Part shown: one piece after another, positions 1 to 8,999 of the stretch
How the letters are laid out: each line of letters begins with the position of its first letter
How positions within the stretch are numbered: position 1 is the stretch's first letter
Source of the DNA: Herbaspirillum autotrophicum
GTDB lineage: Bacteria; Pseudomonadota; Gammaproteobacteria; Burkholderiales; Burkholderiaceae_D
Assembly: GCF_001189915.1 (NCBI RefSeq)
Contig: NZ_LFLS01000009.1
Coordinates: 1-64,000 of the forward strand
Length of the DNA: 64,000 nt
Reading direction: 5' to 3'
The notes under the pieces: generated by a model
Told to the model about the DNA's origin: nothing
The model's database searches: none
Seen by the model: only the letters and a program-made list of their open reading frames with translations
Program-made: the position numbers and the translations under genes

Positions 1-12
1 GGTTCAGGCTGA

Positions 13-594
13 TTACAACGTAATCTGCGTTCCCAACACCTTCAGGAATTGCGCCAGCCATTGCGGATGCGCGGGCCACGCCGGTGCGGTGACGAAATTG
101 CCGTCGGTGATGGCGCTGTCGACGGCGATGTCGGCATATTCACCGCCGGCCAGTTTGACTTCCGGGGCGCACGCCGGGTAGGCGGAAATCTTCTTGCCGC
201 TGATGACGCCGGCGGCTGCCAGCAATTGGGCGCCGTGGCAGACGGCGGCAATCGGCTTTTTGGCCGTGGCGAAGTGCCGTACTGCCGCCAGTACCCTTTC
301 ATTGAGGCGCAGATATTCCGGGGCGCGGCCGCCGGCGATCACGAGAGCGTCATAGCTGGCCGGGTCGATGTCGTCGAAGGACGCATTCAGCGCGAACTGG
401 TGGCCCGGTTTTTCGGTATAGGTCTGATCGCCTTCGAAATCATGGATCGCGGTCTTGATCTTGTCGCCGGCTTTCTTGCCGGGGCACACCGCATGCACGG
501 TATGGCCTACCATCAGCAAGGCCTGGAACGGCACCATCGTTTCGTAATCCTCGGCAAAATCGCCGGTCAACAATAAAATCTTTTTCGCTGCCAT
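13..594 (-). CDS. DJ-1/PfpI family protein (class I glutamine amidotransferase-like)
   Basis: A 193-residue cytosolic protein of the DJ-1/PfpI superfamily. The nucleophile elbow is visible as [10 protein letters not shown] (Cys about residue 118, followed by His), after an N-terminal beta strand [15 protein letters not shown] that carries the family acidic residue. Members are deglycase/chaperone-like, protease-like or isonitrile-hydratase-like enzymes, and the sequence alone does not decide between them. ATG at 594 is preceded by an AAGGAG ribosome site. It lies 77 bases downstream of a LysR gene on the same strand and may be co-transcribed with it. Confidence 0.85.
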   Translation of the reverse strand: MAAKKILLLTGDFAEDYETMVPFQALLMVGHTVHAVCPGKKAGDKIKTAIHDFEGDQTYTEKPGHQFALNASFDDIDPASYDALVIAGGRAPEYLRLNERVLAAVRHFATAKKPIAAVCHGAQLLAAAGVISGKKISAYPACAPEVKLAGGEYADIAVDSAITDGNFVTAPAWPAHPQWLAQFLKVLGTQITL

Positions 595-671
595 TCCTGT
601 CTCCTTGAAGATAAGCCCGAAGGCTGGGGTGAATAGATGTTGCGTGGGACGATTGAAGCGGAATCAAAATA

Positions 672-1589
672 TCATTTGGTCCAGACCATCTGGCGCGACT
701 TGCCAAGCAGGAAATCGCGATTCGGTTCGATGCATTCGCGCAGATAACTCCATAGCGCGGAGACCCGCGCCACATGGCGCTGTTCGCTGGCCGCCACGAG
801 CCAGAATGAGCGCATGATGTCGACCTGCTGATCAAGTACCGGTACCAGATCATCGCATTGCTGCGCCAAAAAGCAAGGCAAGATTGCCAGCGCCTGACCG
901 CTGCGCGCGGCAGTGTATTGCGCCACCACGCTGGTGCTGCGAAACGCGCGGAAGGCTTCCGGCGCAATCGTATCCTTGTAGCGCAGCTCTTCACTGAATA
1001 CCAGATCGTCAATGTAACCGATGAACGGGTGTTGCTCCAGATCGGCGACGCTGCGCACCGGTGCATGCGTTTCCAGATAACTTCGGGTGGCGTACAGCTT
1101 CAACGCATAATCCGCCAGTTTCGTGACAACATAATTACCGCTGAGCGGGCGCTCGATGGTGACGCTGATATCGGCTTCCCGCTTCGACAGGTTCACGAAG
1201 CGCGGCATCGGCAGCATGTCGACCGAAATATGCGGATTGCGCGCGCAAAAGTGCGCAATATGCGGCGCCAGCACGAAGGTACCGAAGCCTTCGGTGGCGC
1301 CGAGCCGGACCTGGCCCGAGAGCAGGCGGTTGTGGTCGCCCAGTTCTTCGGTGGCGGCGTAGACCGTACTTTCGATGCGTTCGGCATATTCCACCAGCCG
1401 GTAACCATCGGCGGTCAGGGTATAGCCATGATTGTTGCGGTCGAACAATTGACTGCCGACCTGTTCTTCAAAGCGTTTGATGCGGCGCGACACGGTTGAA
1501 TGGTCGATACCGAGTTTCTTGGCGGCATCGACCAGACCCTGACTGCGCGTCAGTTCCAGAAACACCCGTAAATTGTCCCAATCCAGCAT
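672..1589 (-). CDS. LysR-family transcriptional regulator
   Basis: A 305-residue LysR regulator. The N-terminal winged helix-turn-helix (about residues 3-60, with VDAAKKLGIDHSTVSRRIKR) is followed by a periplasmic-binding-like effector domain. I chose ATG 1589 because AAGGA lies just upstream; an in-frame GTG at 1607 is less likely. It is divergent from the substrate-binding protein gene starting at 1757, with a 167-base shared intergenic region, and is upstream of the PfpI-like gene. By the usual LysR arrangement it probably controls one of these neighbours. No effector can be assigned. Confidence 0.88.
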   Translation of the reverse strand: MLDWDNLRVFLELTRSQGLVDAAKKLGIDHSTVSRRIKRFEEQVGSQLFDRNNHGYTLTADGYRLVEYAERIESTVYAATEELGDHNRLLSGQVRLGATEGFGTFVLAPHIAHFCARNPHISVDMLPMPRFVNLSKREADISVTIERPLSGNYVVTKLADYALKLYATRSYLETHAPVRSVADLEQHPFIGYIDDLVFSEELRYKDTIAPEAFRAFRSTSVVAQYTAARSGQALAILPCFLAQQCDDLVPVLDQQVDIMRSFWLVAASEQRHVARVSALWSYLRECIEPNRDFLLGKSRQMVWTK

Positions 1590-1756
1590 GGTTTCCTTGT
1601 TTTGCACTAATGCAAAGGCATTTTGAATTATTGGCTATTGTAACGATATTAACGCACATGCAAAATGGGTTCCGGAAACTGATGGCAAATAAGGTGCATT
1701 CCGATGTGCCAATGCTACCGTCAGGATTTCAATAAAACTAAAACCGAGGAGACAAA

Positions 1757-2971
1757 ATGCGTAAGAACACCTTCGCCCGCGCGGCGATGACCTGTGCCTT
1801 TTCCCTGTTGAGCGTGGCTGCTGCCCAGGCGCAGAACAACGATACCGTCAAGATCGGGGTCCTGACCGACATGTCCGGCCCGTATTCGGCGATGGGCGGC
1901 CCGGGTTCGGTAGTGGCGGCCAAGATGGCGGTGGAAGATTGCCTCAAGGCCGAATGCAAGGGCATGAAGATTGAAGTGCTGTCTGCCGATAATCAAAACA
2001 AGCCGGATGTCGGCGTGACCAAGGCGCGCGAATGGCTGGACCGCGACAAGGTCGAGGCGATTGCCGATCTGACCAATTCCTCGGTGGCGCTGGCGGTACA
2101 AAAACTGATCAAGGACAAGGGCGGCATCGCCATGTACAGCGGTCCGGCAACCGGCGTGCTGACAACTACCGAATGTGCGGCCAACGGCTTTCACTGGATG
2201 TTCGATACCTATTCGCAAGCGGCCGGTGCGGCAGCGGCATTGACCAGGCTGGGTAACAAATCGTGGTACTTCGTGACGGTCGATTACGCTTTCGGTCACT
2301 CGCTGGAAAAAGATGCCAGCGATGTCGTCAAGAGTCTCGGCGGCACGGTGGTCGGTTCGGTACGGCATCCGCTGAATGCCTCGGACTTCTCGTCTTTCCT
2401 GTTGCAGGCGCAGGCTTCCAAGGCGCAAGTGATCGGTCTGGCAGATGGCGGCACTGACGTCGTCAATGCCATCAAGCAAGCGCGTTCATTCAGCGTCGGC
2501 GATAAGAATCAGCGTCTGGTGGCATTGCTGGTGTTCTTGTCGGATGTCCATGCACTGGGTCTGGAAGCCGCACAAGGTCTGGTGTATACCGATGGCTTCT
2601 ACTGGGATTACGACAATGACACGCGCGCATTTTCGAAGCGTTTCGAAGCGCTGTACAAGAACAACAAGCCGACCATGGTGCAAGCCGGTGTCTATTCCAG
2701 CGTGTACCACTTCCTGAAAGCACGCGCTGCCGCCAAGACGTCGGATTCCAAAGTGGTGGCGCAAAAGATGCGTGAGATTCCAATCAGCGATGTCGTCATG
2801 CGCAATGCTTCGATCCGTCCAGACGGTCGCGTGATTCACGACATGTATCTGTATCAGGTCAAGACCCCGGCCGAATCCAAGGGCGCCTGGGATTATCTGA
2901 AATTGTTGTCGACCATTCCTGCGCAACAGGCATTCCGTCCGATGGATGCCAGCTGCCCGCTGGTCAAGTAA
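1757..2971 (+). CDS. ABC transporter periplasmic substrate-binding protein, branched-chain amino acid (LivK-like) type
   Basis: A 404-residue type-1 periplasmic binding protein. A signal peptide of about 26 residues ends near AAAQAQ. The mature part starts VKIGVLTDMSGPYSAMGGPGS, the standard opening of Peripla_BP_6 (LivK/amide/urea) proteins. No permease or ATPase genes follow, so it is an orphan binding protein that must use components encoded elsewhere. The 3' neighbours mmsA and mmsB degrade valine-derived intermediates, which suggests a branched-chain or related acid ligand, but that is inference. ATG 1757 follows a GAGGAG ribosome site. Confidence 0.85.
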   Translation: MRKNTFARAAMTCAFSLLSVAAAQAQNNDTVKIGVLTDMSGPYSAMGGPGSVVAAKMAVEDCLKAECKGMKIEVLSADNQNKPDVGVTKAREWLDRDKVEAIADLTNSSVALAVQKLIKDKGGIAMYSGPATGVLTTTECAANGFHWMFDTYSQAAGAAAALTRLGNKSWYFVTVDYAFGHSLEKDASDVVKSLGGTVVGSVRHPLNASDFSSFLLQAQASKAQVIGLADGGTDVVNAIKQARSFSVGDKNQRLVALLVFLSDVHALGLEAAQGLVYTDGFYWDYDNDTRAFSKRFEALYKNNKPTMVQAGVYSSVYHFLKARAAAKTSDSKVVAQKMREIPISDVVMRNASIRPDGRVIHDMYLYQVKTPAESKGAWDYLKLLSTIPAQQAFRPMDASCPLVK

Positions 2972-3039
2972 GTATCGTCGGCGACCGTTGCAGTAATGCG
3001 GTCGCCGGATTTCATTCTCTTCATTAATGGAAGTGCATC

Positions 3040-4548
3040 ATGAGCCAAGCCAATATCCCCAACATTCCTCTTTTCATCAACGGCAAGCATGTGCAGTCGA
3101 CGTCGACTGAATGGCGTGATGTGCTCAATCCGGCAACGCAGGAGGTAGTCGCGCGCGTACCATTTGCCACCGCCGATGAAGTCAATGCCGCCGTGGCCAA
3201 CGCCAAGGAGACGTTCCGTACCTGGCGCAACACCTCGCTGGCGCAGCGCATGCGCATCATGCTCAAGTTCCAGCAACTGCTGCGTGAAAACATTGCGCCG
3301 CTGGCCGAACTGATTACACGTGAACACGGCAAGACCTTGCCGGATGCCGAAGGTGAAGTCATGCGCGGTCTGGAAGTGGTGGAGCATGCCTGTTCGATCA
3401 CGTCGCTGCAATTGGGCGAGCTGGCAGAAAATGCCGCCACCGGCGTCGATGTCTACACCATCAATCAACCGCTCGGCGTGGGCGCCGGCATTACCGCGTT
3501 CAACTTCCCGGTGATGCTGCCATGCTTCATGTTCCCGATCTCGGTGGCCTGCGGCAATACCTTCATCCTCAAGCCATCCGAGCAAGATCCGTCGTCGTCG
3601 CTGTTCCTGGTGGAATTGGCCAACAAGGCCGGTCTGCCACCTGGCGTGCTCAACGTGGTGCATGGCGGTCCTGACGTCGCCAACATGATTTGCGATCATC
3701 CGGATATCAAGGCGGTATCGTTCATTGGCTCCACCAATGTCGGTACCCATATCTATCGCCGCGCCACCGAATCCGGCAAGCGTGCGCAATCGATGATGGG
3801 CGCCAAGAATCATTGCATCGTGCTGCCTGACGCCAACAAGGATCAAGCCATCAACAACTTGCTGGGCGCCGCATTCGGTGCTGCCGGTCAGCGTTGCATG
3901 GCCAATTCGGTGGTGGTGCTGGTCGGCGCTACCAAAGAATGGATTCCGGAAATCGTGGCGCGCTCCAAGACCCTGAAAATCGGTCCGGGCAGCGACCGTG
4001 AAGCGGATCTGGGACCAATGGTGTCGAAGGCCGCGAAGGCCCGCACCGAGCGCTTGATCGGCACTGGCGTGGAGCAGGGCGCCAAGCTGTTGCTCGACGG
4101 TCGCAACTGCAAGGTGGACGGTTATCCGGAAGGCAATTTTGTGGGGCCATGCATTTTCACCGGCGTCAAAACCGAAATGGATATCTACCAGCAGGAAATC
4201 TTCGGCCCGGCAATGTGTATCGTGGAAGTGGAAACACTGGATGAAGCGATTGCCTTCATCAATGCCAATCCGAACGGCAACGGCACATCGATCTTCACCT
4301 CATCAGGTTGGTCGGCGCGCAAGTTCCAGAATGAAATCGATGTTGGTCAGGTTGGCATCAACGTGCCGATTCCAGTGCCGGTCGCGTATTTCAGCTTCAC
4401 CGGTTCGCGTGCTTCCAAGCTCGGCGATCTGGGCCCGAACGGCAAGCAGGCAGTGCAATTCTGGACTCAGACCAAGACCGTGACAGCGCGCTGGTTTGCA
4501 CCGGATGATCAGGCTGGCAAGATCAACACCACCATTTCGCTGAAATAA
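3040..4548 (+). CDS. mmsA: Methylmalonate-semialdehyde dehydrogenase (CoA-acylating)
   Basis: A 502-residue aldehyde dehydrogenase. It catalyses NAD- and CoA-dependent oxidation of (methyl)malonate semialdehyde to propionyl- or acetyl-CoA, the last step of valine and thymine/myo-inositol catabolism. The catalytic cysteine is C286 in [11 protein letters not shown]. MmsA-type signatures include [15 protein letters not shown] near the N-terminal half and the C-terminal [19 protein letters not shown]. Length is normal for the family. mmsB begins 13 bases downstream, so the two genes form an operon. The 68-base gap from the binding-protein gene also allows co-transcription with that gene. Confidence 0.95.
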   Translation: MSQANIPNIPLFINGKHVQSTSTEWRDVLNPATQEVVARVPFATADEVNAAVANAKETFRTWRNTSLAQRMRIMLKFQQLLRENIAPLAELITREHGKTLPDAEGEVMRGLEVVEHACSITSLQLGELAENAATGVDVYTINQPLGVGAGITAFNFPVMLPCFMFPISVACGNTFILKPSEQDPSSSLFLVELANKAGLPPGVLNVVHGGPDVANMICDHPDIKAVSFIGSTNVGTHIYRRATESGKRAQSMMGAKNHCIVLPDANKDQAINNLLGAAFGAAGQRCMANSVVVLVGATKEWIPEIVARSKTLKIGPGSDREADLGPMVSKAAKARTERLIGTGVEQGAKLLLDGRNCKVDGYPEGNFVGPCIFTGVKTEMDIYQQEIFGPAMCIVEVETLDEAIAFINANPNGNGTSIFTSSGWSARKFQNEIDVGQVGINVPIPVPVAYFSFTGSRASKLGDLGPNGKQAVQFWTQTKTVTARWFAPDDQAGKINTTISLK

Positions 4549-4561
4549 AAGGGGTACGCAT

Positions 4562-5455
4562 ATGAGCGCCGCTATCGTTTTTATCGGGTTGGGCAATATG
4601 GGTTTGCCGATGGCGCAGAATCTGGCGAAAGCCGGATTTTCCGTCAGCGGTCATGATCTGGTCAAAGCCAGTGTCGACAAGCTGGTGGCGGCGGGCGGCA
4701 AGACCGAAGCCGATGCCATGGCGGCGGTGGCCAAGGCCGATGTCGTCATTACCATGCTGCCGGCCAGCAAGCACGTAGAGTCGATCTATCTGGGTGACAA
4801 GGGGATTCTGGCGCATGCCAAACCGGGCACCTTGCTGATCGACTGTTCGACGATTGCCCCGGAAAGCGCGCGCAAGGTTGCCGGCGCGGCCAGCGAAAAA
4901 GGCTTTGCCATGCTCGACGCGCCGGTCTCGGGCGGCACTGGCGGCGCCACTGCCGGTACGCTGACCTTCATGGTCGGCGGTGCGGCCGCGACCTTTGCGG
5001 CGGCCAAACCCTATCTGGAAAAGATGGGCAAGGCAATTTATCACGCCGGCGACAGCGGCAGCGGTCAGACCGTCAAGGTGTGCAACAACATGCTGCTGGG
5101 GATTCTGATGATCGGCACCTCGGAAGCGATTCGCCTCGGTATCGCCAATGGCATGGATCCCAAAGTATTGTCGGAAATCATGTCCAAGAGTTCCGGCCGC
5201 AACTGGGCGCTGGAAGTGTACAACCCGTGTCCGGGCGTGATGGAAGCGGCACCGGCGTCGAAAGATTATGCCGGTGGGTTCGGTGTTGATCTGATGCTCA
5301 AGGATCTGGGACTGGCAGTGGAAAATGCACTGGCAACCAGCAGCCCGGTACCGTTGGGTGCACTGGCGCGCAATCTGTACGACATCCACAGCAAGGGCGG
5401 TTCCGGCGGTCTCGATTTTTCCAGTATCTTCAATATGCTGGCGAAGGCTAAATAA
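4562..5455 (+). CDS. mmsB: 3-hydroxyisobutyrate dehydrogenase
   Basis: A 297-residue beta-hydroxyacid dehydrogenase that oxidises 3-hydroxyisobutyrate to methylmalonate semialdehyde, the substrate of the adjacent MmsA. The Rossmann motif GLGNMGLPMAQNLAKAG is at the N-terminus, the substrate loop DAPVSGGTGGATAGTLTFM is near residue 120, and the catalytic-lysine segment GSGQTVKVCNN is near 170. Length is normal. The gene closes the mms cluster and is followed by a rho-independent terminator at 5462-5505. Confidence 0.95.
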   Translation: MSAAIVFIGLGNMGLPMAQNLAKAGFSVSGHDLVKASVDKLVAAGGKTEADAMAAVAKADVVITMLPASKHVESIYLGDKGILAHAKPGTLLIDCSTIAPESARKVAGAASEKGFAMLDAPVSGGTGGATAGTLTFMVGGAAATFAAAKPYLEKMGKAIYHAGDSGSGQTVKVCNNMLLGILMIGTSEAIRLGIANGMDPKVLSEIMSKSSGRNWALEVYNPCPGVMEAAPASKDYAGGFGVDLMLKDLGLAVENALATSSPVPLGALARNLYDIHSKGGSGGLDFSSIFNMLAKAK

Positions 5456-5461
5456 CCGGAG

Positions 5462-5505
5462 CGGGTTTCCGGGTCTGACTGCGGTCGGGACGGAAACCCG
5501 TTTTA
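5462..5505 (+). terminator. Rho-independent terminator of the mms operon
   Basis: A perfect 10-base stem (CGGGTTTCCG at 5462-5471 paired with CGGAAACCCG at 5491-5500) is followed by TTTT. It starts seven bases after the mmsB stop codon. Confidence 0.85.
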
Positions 5506-5562
5506 CTGTTTTTGTGCTGTCTTTTTTACCGGTTTTCTGTAGTCTCTCAGTAGCAGTTCTTC

Positions 5563-5587
5563 AAGCGCGGCATGCCGCGCTTTTTTT
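5563..5587 (+). terminator. Second terminator-like palindrome with T-tract
   Basis: The perfect palindrome AAGCGCGGCATGCCGCGCTT at 5563-5582 runs into a tract of seven T ending at 5587. Polarity is plus. It lies between mmsB (+) and a methyltransferase gene (-) but has no T-tract on the minus side. It is therefore either a back-up terminator for mmsB or the end of a small transcript. Confidence 0.75.
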
Positions 5588-5600
5588 ATGCACGGCAGTT

Positions 5601-6194
5601 TCAGCGCACGTCTTTGCGCACGATCAGGCGATGAATTTTCTTGCCCGAAGAAACACTGACCACCGCTTCATCCAGTAGTGGCGTGGCTTCGGCCAATGCC
5701 TGCCTGACCAGCGCGGCATCGAAGGCGGCATACAGGCGATCATTCTTGTCGCGCAGATTGGCATCTTCGGTGATGCGCCAGCTCAGATAAAGTATGCCGC
5801 CCGGTTTGACGATGGCCAGCAAGCGGCGTGCGGCGGCGGCAATGTGCGCCGGCGGCAGATGCATGATCACGGTTTCGCACACCACATTGTCAACGCTGGC
5901 ATCGGCAATGCCATCGAGATCGGGCAGGGCGGCATAGCGAAATTCGCTGTGCGGATGGTGCAATCTGGCCTGTGTCAGCAAGCCTTGCGAGGCATCGTAA
6001 CCGCAAACCTGAAAGCCATTGGCATCGAGCCACGCGACTTCGCGTCCGCTGCCGCAACCGATGTCGGCGCAAGTGCCGGGAATCAGAAAACGGCTGAGCA
6101 ACGCATGCAGGTCGGTCGGCGCGGGCTGGGATTCCCAGTCTTGCGCAAAGCTGGCGGCAGCAGCGTCGTAGGCGCTCAGCGTGGCTTGGTCCAT
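5601..6194 (-). CDS. Class I SAM-dependent methyltransferase
   Basis: A 197-residue methyltransferase of the small, stand-alone Methyltransf_11/25 type. The SAM-binding motif I is ADIGCGSGREVAWL, motif II follows in GYDASQGLL, and VKPGGILYLSWR is the post-motif strand. I chose ATG 6194, which has GGAG eight bases upstream. An in-frame ATG at 6227 would add 11 residues but has no clear ribosome site. The substrate cannot be told from sequence. It has its own transcription unit, because a terminator separates it from the upstream dehydrogenase gene. Confidence 0.8.
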   Translation of the reverse strand: MDQATLSAYDAAAASFAQDWESQPAPTDLHALLSRFLIPGTCADIGCGSGREVAWLDANGFQVCGYDASQGLLTQARLHHPHSEFRYAALPDLDGIADASVDNVVCETVIMHLPPAHIAAAARRLLAIVKPGGILYLSWRITEDANLRDKNDRLYAAFDAALVRQALAEATPLLDEAVVSVSSGKKIHRLIVRKDVR

Positions 6195-6236
6195 GGCAGC
6201 ATCTCCGGCGACATTCAAGCGATCCATTCTGCACGC

Positions 6237-6263
6237 AAAACGGCGCCATTGCTGGCGCCGTTT
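6237..6263 (-). terminator. Rho-independent terminator of the denD-like gene
   Basis: A perfect 11-base stem (6238-6248 with 6253-6263, core CGGCGCC/GGCGCCG) with a four-base loop. On the minus strand it is followed by TTTT. It sits 30 bases past the stop codon of the 6294-7268 gene. Confidence 0.8.
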
Positions 6264-6293
6264 ATTTTGCTGCGGCCTGGCCCGTTTCGGTAC

Positions 6294-7268
6294 TTATTTT
6301 TTGGCTTCGTCTTCGATATGTGCGCGCACGATGCCGGCGAAATCCTTATCGGCGGTAAAGCCAAGCGCCCTGGCGCGCGCGGCGTTGAAATTGCCGGGCC
6401 AGGAATTGACGATGCGCTTGATGGCTTCGTCTTCTTTCCATTCGATACGCTTGACGACCTCAGCGCCGGCCACCTGTTCCAGCGCATCGACCATGTCACG
6501 AACAGTGACTGACAAACCATCGATGCTGAGAAAACGCGCCAGTCCCAGATCGGCGCCATTGATTTCATGGCCGTGAATCAGATTTTCAATCGCCTTGCGC
6601 GGTGACATCAGCCACATGCGGGTTTCCGGGCTGACCGGGCAAATCGCGTGCTGGCCATTGAGCGGTTCGCGGATGATGCCGCTGGCGAAACTTGATGCTG
6701 CCTTGTTGGGCGCGCCGGGCCGCACCGAAATGGTCGGCATGCGCATCGCGCGGCCATCGATGAAGCCCTTGCGGCTGTAGTCATTGATCAGCAACTCACC
6801 CATTACTTTTTGTGCGCCGTAAGAGCTTTGTGGCATCAGCAAGGCATTGTCCGGTACCTGCGCTGGCAAGTCGCCGCCAAATACTGCCACCGAGCTGGTG
6901 AACACCACACGCGGCTTGGTGCCGAGGGCGCGGGCGCGCTCAAGAATCAAGCGCGTGGCGTCGAAATTGATTTTCATGCCGAGGTCGAAATCGGCTTCGG
7001 CGTGGCCGCTGACAATCGCGGCCAGATGGAAGATCGATTGCGTGTCAGGTCCGATCGCGCGTGCAATCACGGCGGCATCGGCGATATCGCCGGTGATCGA
7101 TTCGATGCGCGGGTCATTGAAGCCCTGGGCCGGCGCCACGTCGAGCAGGGTAATGCGGGTGATGGCTTGCGCCTTGCCGTCTGCTCCGGTCAACTGACCC
7201 CGTTGCAGCAATTGACGCGCCAGACGACTGCCAAGAAAGCCGGCGCCGCCGGTGATGACGATGTGCAT
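6294..7268 (-). CDS. denD: NAD-dependent epimerase/dehydratase, D-erythronate dehydrogenase (DenD)-like
   Basis: A 324-residue extended short-chain dehydrogenase. The N-terminal Rossmann motif is TGGAGFLGSRLARQL, and the catalytic YxxxK lies in SSYGAQKVMGE (about residue 150) after the Ser of FTSSVAVFG. The overall sequence reads like the DenD group (D-erythronate to 2-keto-D-erythronate), known from Ralstonia/Cupriavidus, but the companion kinase and aldolase genes (otnK/otnC) are not in the window. ATG 7268 is chosen because the fold starts immediately there; an upstream extension to 7334 has no domain support. A FadR-type regulator is divergent, with an operator-like palindrome between the two. 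Confidence 0.75.
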   Translation of the reverse strand: MHIVITGGAGFLGSRLARQLLQRGQLTGADGKAQAITRITLLDVAPAQGFNDPRIESITGDIADAAVIARAIGPDTQSIFHLAAIVSGHAEADFDLGMKINFDATRLILERARALGTKPRVVFTSSVAVFGGDLPAQVPDNALLMPQSSYGAQKVMGELLINDYSRKGFIDGRAMRMPTISVRPGAPNKAASSFASGIIREPLNGQHAICPVSPETRMWLMSPRKAIENLIHGHEINGADLGLARFLSIDGLSVTVRDMVDALEQVAGAEVVKRIEWKEDEAIKRIVNSWPGNFNAARARALGFTADKDFAGIVRAHIEDEAKK

Positions 7269-7338
7269 ATGTTCTCCTCTGATATGCATGTTGGATGAAT
7301 AGCGGTATCTGAACCTGAAATGCGCAAACTGCAAACGG

Positions 7339-7359
7339 CAAAGTTGTCATACAACTTTG
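7339..7359. promoter_or_regulatory. Putative FadR/GntR-type operator
   Basis: Perfect 9-base arms CAAAGTTGT and ACAACTTTG are separated by CAT. The core TTGTCATACAA fits the TNGTNNNACNA pattern recognised by FadR-subfamily GntR regulators. It lies between the divergent denD-like gene and the GntR gene at 7387, so it is probably bound by that regulator and controls both. Confidence 0.7.
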
Positions 7360-7386
7360 ATCGCAGTGTATGAATAAAGCAGTATC

Positions 7387-8199
7387 ATGTCAATCGTCAT
7401 GAAAAATCCTCATCCTTCTTTCTCGTCCTCTCTCATGCCCGAAACATCGGCTGCCGATGGCGGTACGCTGGCCGACCGCGTCACCGGTTTTTTGGCGGAA
7501 AAGATCCGCAGCGGAGAATTCGCTCCGGATACCCGTTTGCCATCGGAAATGGAACTGACCGAACATTTTCAGGTGAGTCGCACGGTGGTGCGGGAAGCGA
7601 TTTCCCGGCTCAAGTCGGAGGGGCTGGTGGGGTCGCGCCGTGGCAGCGGTACAGTGGTGTTGCAACCGAATCATGCAACACCGTTCCGGCTCGATATCGA
7701 TGTGCGCGATTCGATTCAGGCGGTGTTGCGCGTGATCGAATTACGGCGCGGGGTGGAAGGCGAGATGGCGGCGCTGGCGGCACAGCGTCGTACTGCGGCG
7801 CAAAATCGCAGCATTCAGCAAGCACTGAAAAATATCGACAAAGCGGTACGCGCCGGACGGGATGGCGTGGCGGAAGATTTCGCTTTTCATGCGGCGATAT
7901 CGGCCGCATCGCACAATCCCTTGTACACCTCGTTGCTGCAATTCCTCGGCCAGTTTTTGCAGGCCGCGATCCGCGTGGCGCGCATCAATGAAGCGCGGCG
8001 CGAAGATTTCAGTCAGCAGGTGCGCAATGAACACGCCGTCATCGCACAGGCGATTGCCGCCGGCGATGCCGATGCCGCGCGCAAGGCAGCGTTGCAGCAT
8101 ATGGAGCATTCGGCGTTGCGGATTCAGGCCGCAGATGAGGCGTTCTGGGCCAGCGAGGGCGGCAAGGCGGCGCGCCATCTGGCGCAGGTGAAAACCTGA
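7387..8199 (+). CDS. FadR-subfamily GntR transcriptional regulator
   Basis: A 270-residue regulator. The N-terminal GntR winged helix (about residues 25-95) has the signature RLPSEMELTEHFQVSRTVVREAISRLKSEGLV. The C-terminal all-helical FCD domain (about 110-235) carries metal-ligand-type histidines in FAFHAAISAASHN and EHAVIAQAIAAGD. ATG codons at 7402 or 7438 could also be the start. It is divergent from the denD-like gene and probably responds to a sugar acid or other carboxylate. A bidirectional terminator follows at 8233-8267. Confidence 0.88.
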   Translation: MSIVMKNPHPSFSSSLMPETSAADGGTLADRVTGFLAEKIRSGEFAPDTRLPSEMELTEHFQVSRTVVREAISRLKSEGLVGSRRGSGTVVLQPNHATPFRLDIDVRDSIQAVLRVIELRRGVEGEMAALAAQRRTAAQNRSIQQALKNIDKAVRAGRDGVAEDFAFHAAISAASHNPLYTSLLQFLGQFLQAAIRVARINEARREDFSQQVRNEHAVIAQAIAAGDADAARKAALQHMEHSALRIQAADEAFWASEGGKAARHLAQVKT

Positions 8200-8232
8200 C
8201 GGCCGGCAATGGGTGCCATATGGCAGGCGAAA

Positions 8233-8267
8233 AAAAACGCTGCGCACTGGTGAGTGGCAGCGTTTTT
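8233..8267. terminator. Bidirectional rho-independent terminator
   Basis: A perfect 11-base stem AAAAACGCTGC / GCAGCGTTTTT gives a T-tract on both strands. It sits between the convergent FadR-type gene and efp. Confidence 0.88.
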
Positions 8268-8283
8268 CAAGGTCTTGCAGAAA

Positions 8284-8859
8284 TCAGTTACGGACAACTT
8301 TTTTGTATTCGTTGGTCCGGGTGTCGATTTCGATATTGTCATCCTGGCTGACGAACAGCGGCACCATGACAACGTGTTGATTTGCTTCAATCGCGTTTTC
8401 GATCTTGGCTTCTTTCAGGACGTTGCCGGAAGTGTTGCCCTTGACCGCTGGTTCCGAGTAAATCACCTGGCGCACGATAGTGGTTGGCAGTTCAACCGAA
8501 ATCGCCTTGCCGTCATAGAACACGGCTTCGCATTCCATGCCATCTTTGAGGTAGTGCAGGGCGTCGCCCAGATTCTCGCCTTCGATTTCATACTGTTCGT
8601 AGTCGGAATCCATGAACACGAACAACGGATCGGCAAAGTACGAATAGGTCACGGCTTTTTTGTCGAGCACGACGACGTCGAACTTGTCATCGCCACGGAA
8701 CACGTTTTCCTGCGGGCTGTTGGTCAGAAGATTCTTCATCTTCCACTTGTAGGTGAAGCCCGTGCGGCTCGAACCATTGACGTCGGAGCGCAAAACGATC
8801 ATTGGTTTGCTGTCAACCATGATGATGTTGCCAACACGAATTTCTTTTGCAAATTTCAT
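8284..8859 (-). CDS. efp: Translation elongation factor P, Arg32 (rhamnosylated) type
   Basis: A 191-residue EF-P. It binds ribosomes stalled at polyproline and stimulates peptide-bond formation. The three beta-barrel domains run from [14 protein letters not shown] to the C-terminal [10 protein letters not shown]. The modification site at the tip of domain I is arginine (R32 in NGSSRTGF) rather than lysine. In this EF-P type Arg32 is rhamnosylated by EarP, and the earP gene lies directly upstream at 9000-10166 on the same strand. Length and start (ATG 8859) are normal. Confidence 0.97.
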   Translation of the reverse strand: MKFAKEIRVGNIIMVDSKPMIVLRSDVNGSSRTGFTYKWKMKNLLTNSPQENVFRGDDKFDVVVLDKKAVTYSYFADPLFVFMDSDYEQYEIEGENLGDALHYLKDGMECEAVFYDGKAISVELPTTIVRQVIYSEPAVKGNTSGNVLKEAKIENAIEANQHVVMVPLFVSQDDNIEIDTRTNEYKKVVRN

Positions 8860-8999
8860 AGCGAATATACGTAAAAAGTAGGTTGCATAAAAATCGTCTG
8901 TAGCCTACTGGCAAAAAAACACCGCAAGCCCACGTATGATTGAATTTTAAAATGCGTTAAAAAATAGCCGTACATTCTAACCCATTTTTGAATCGGCCC

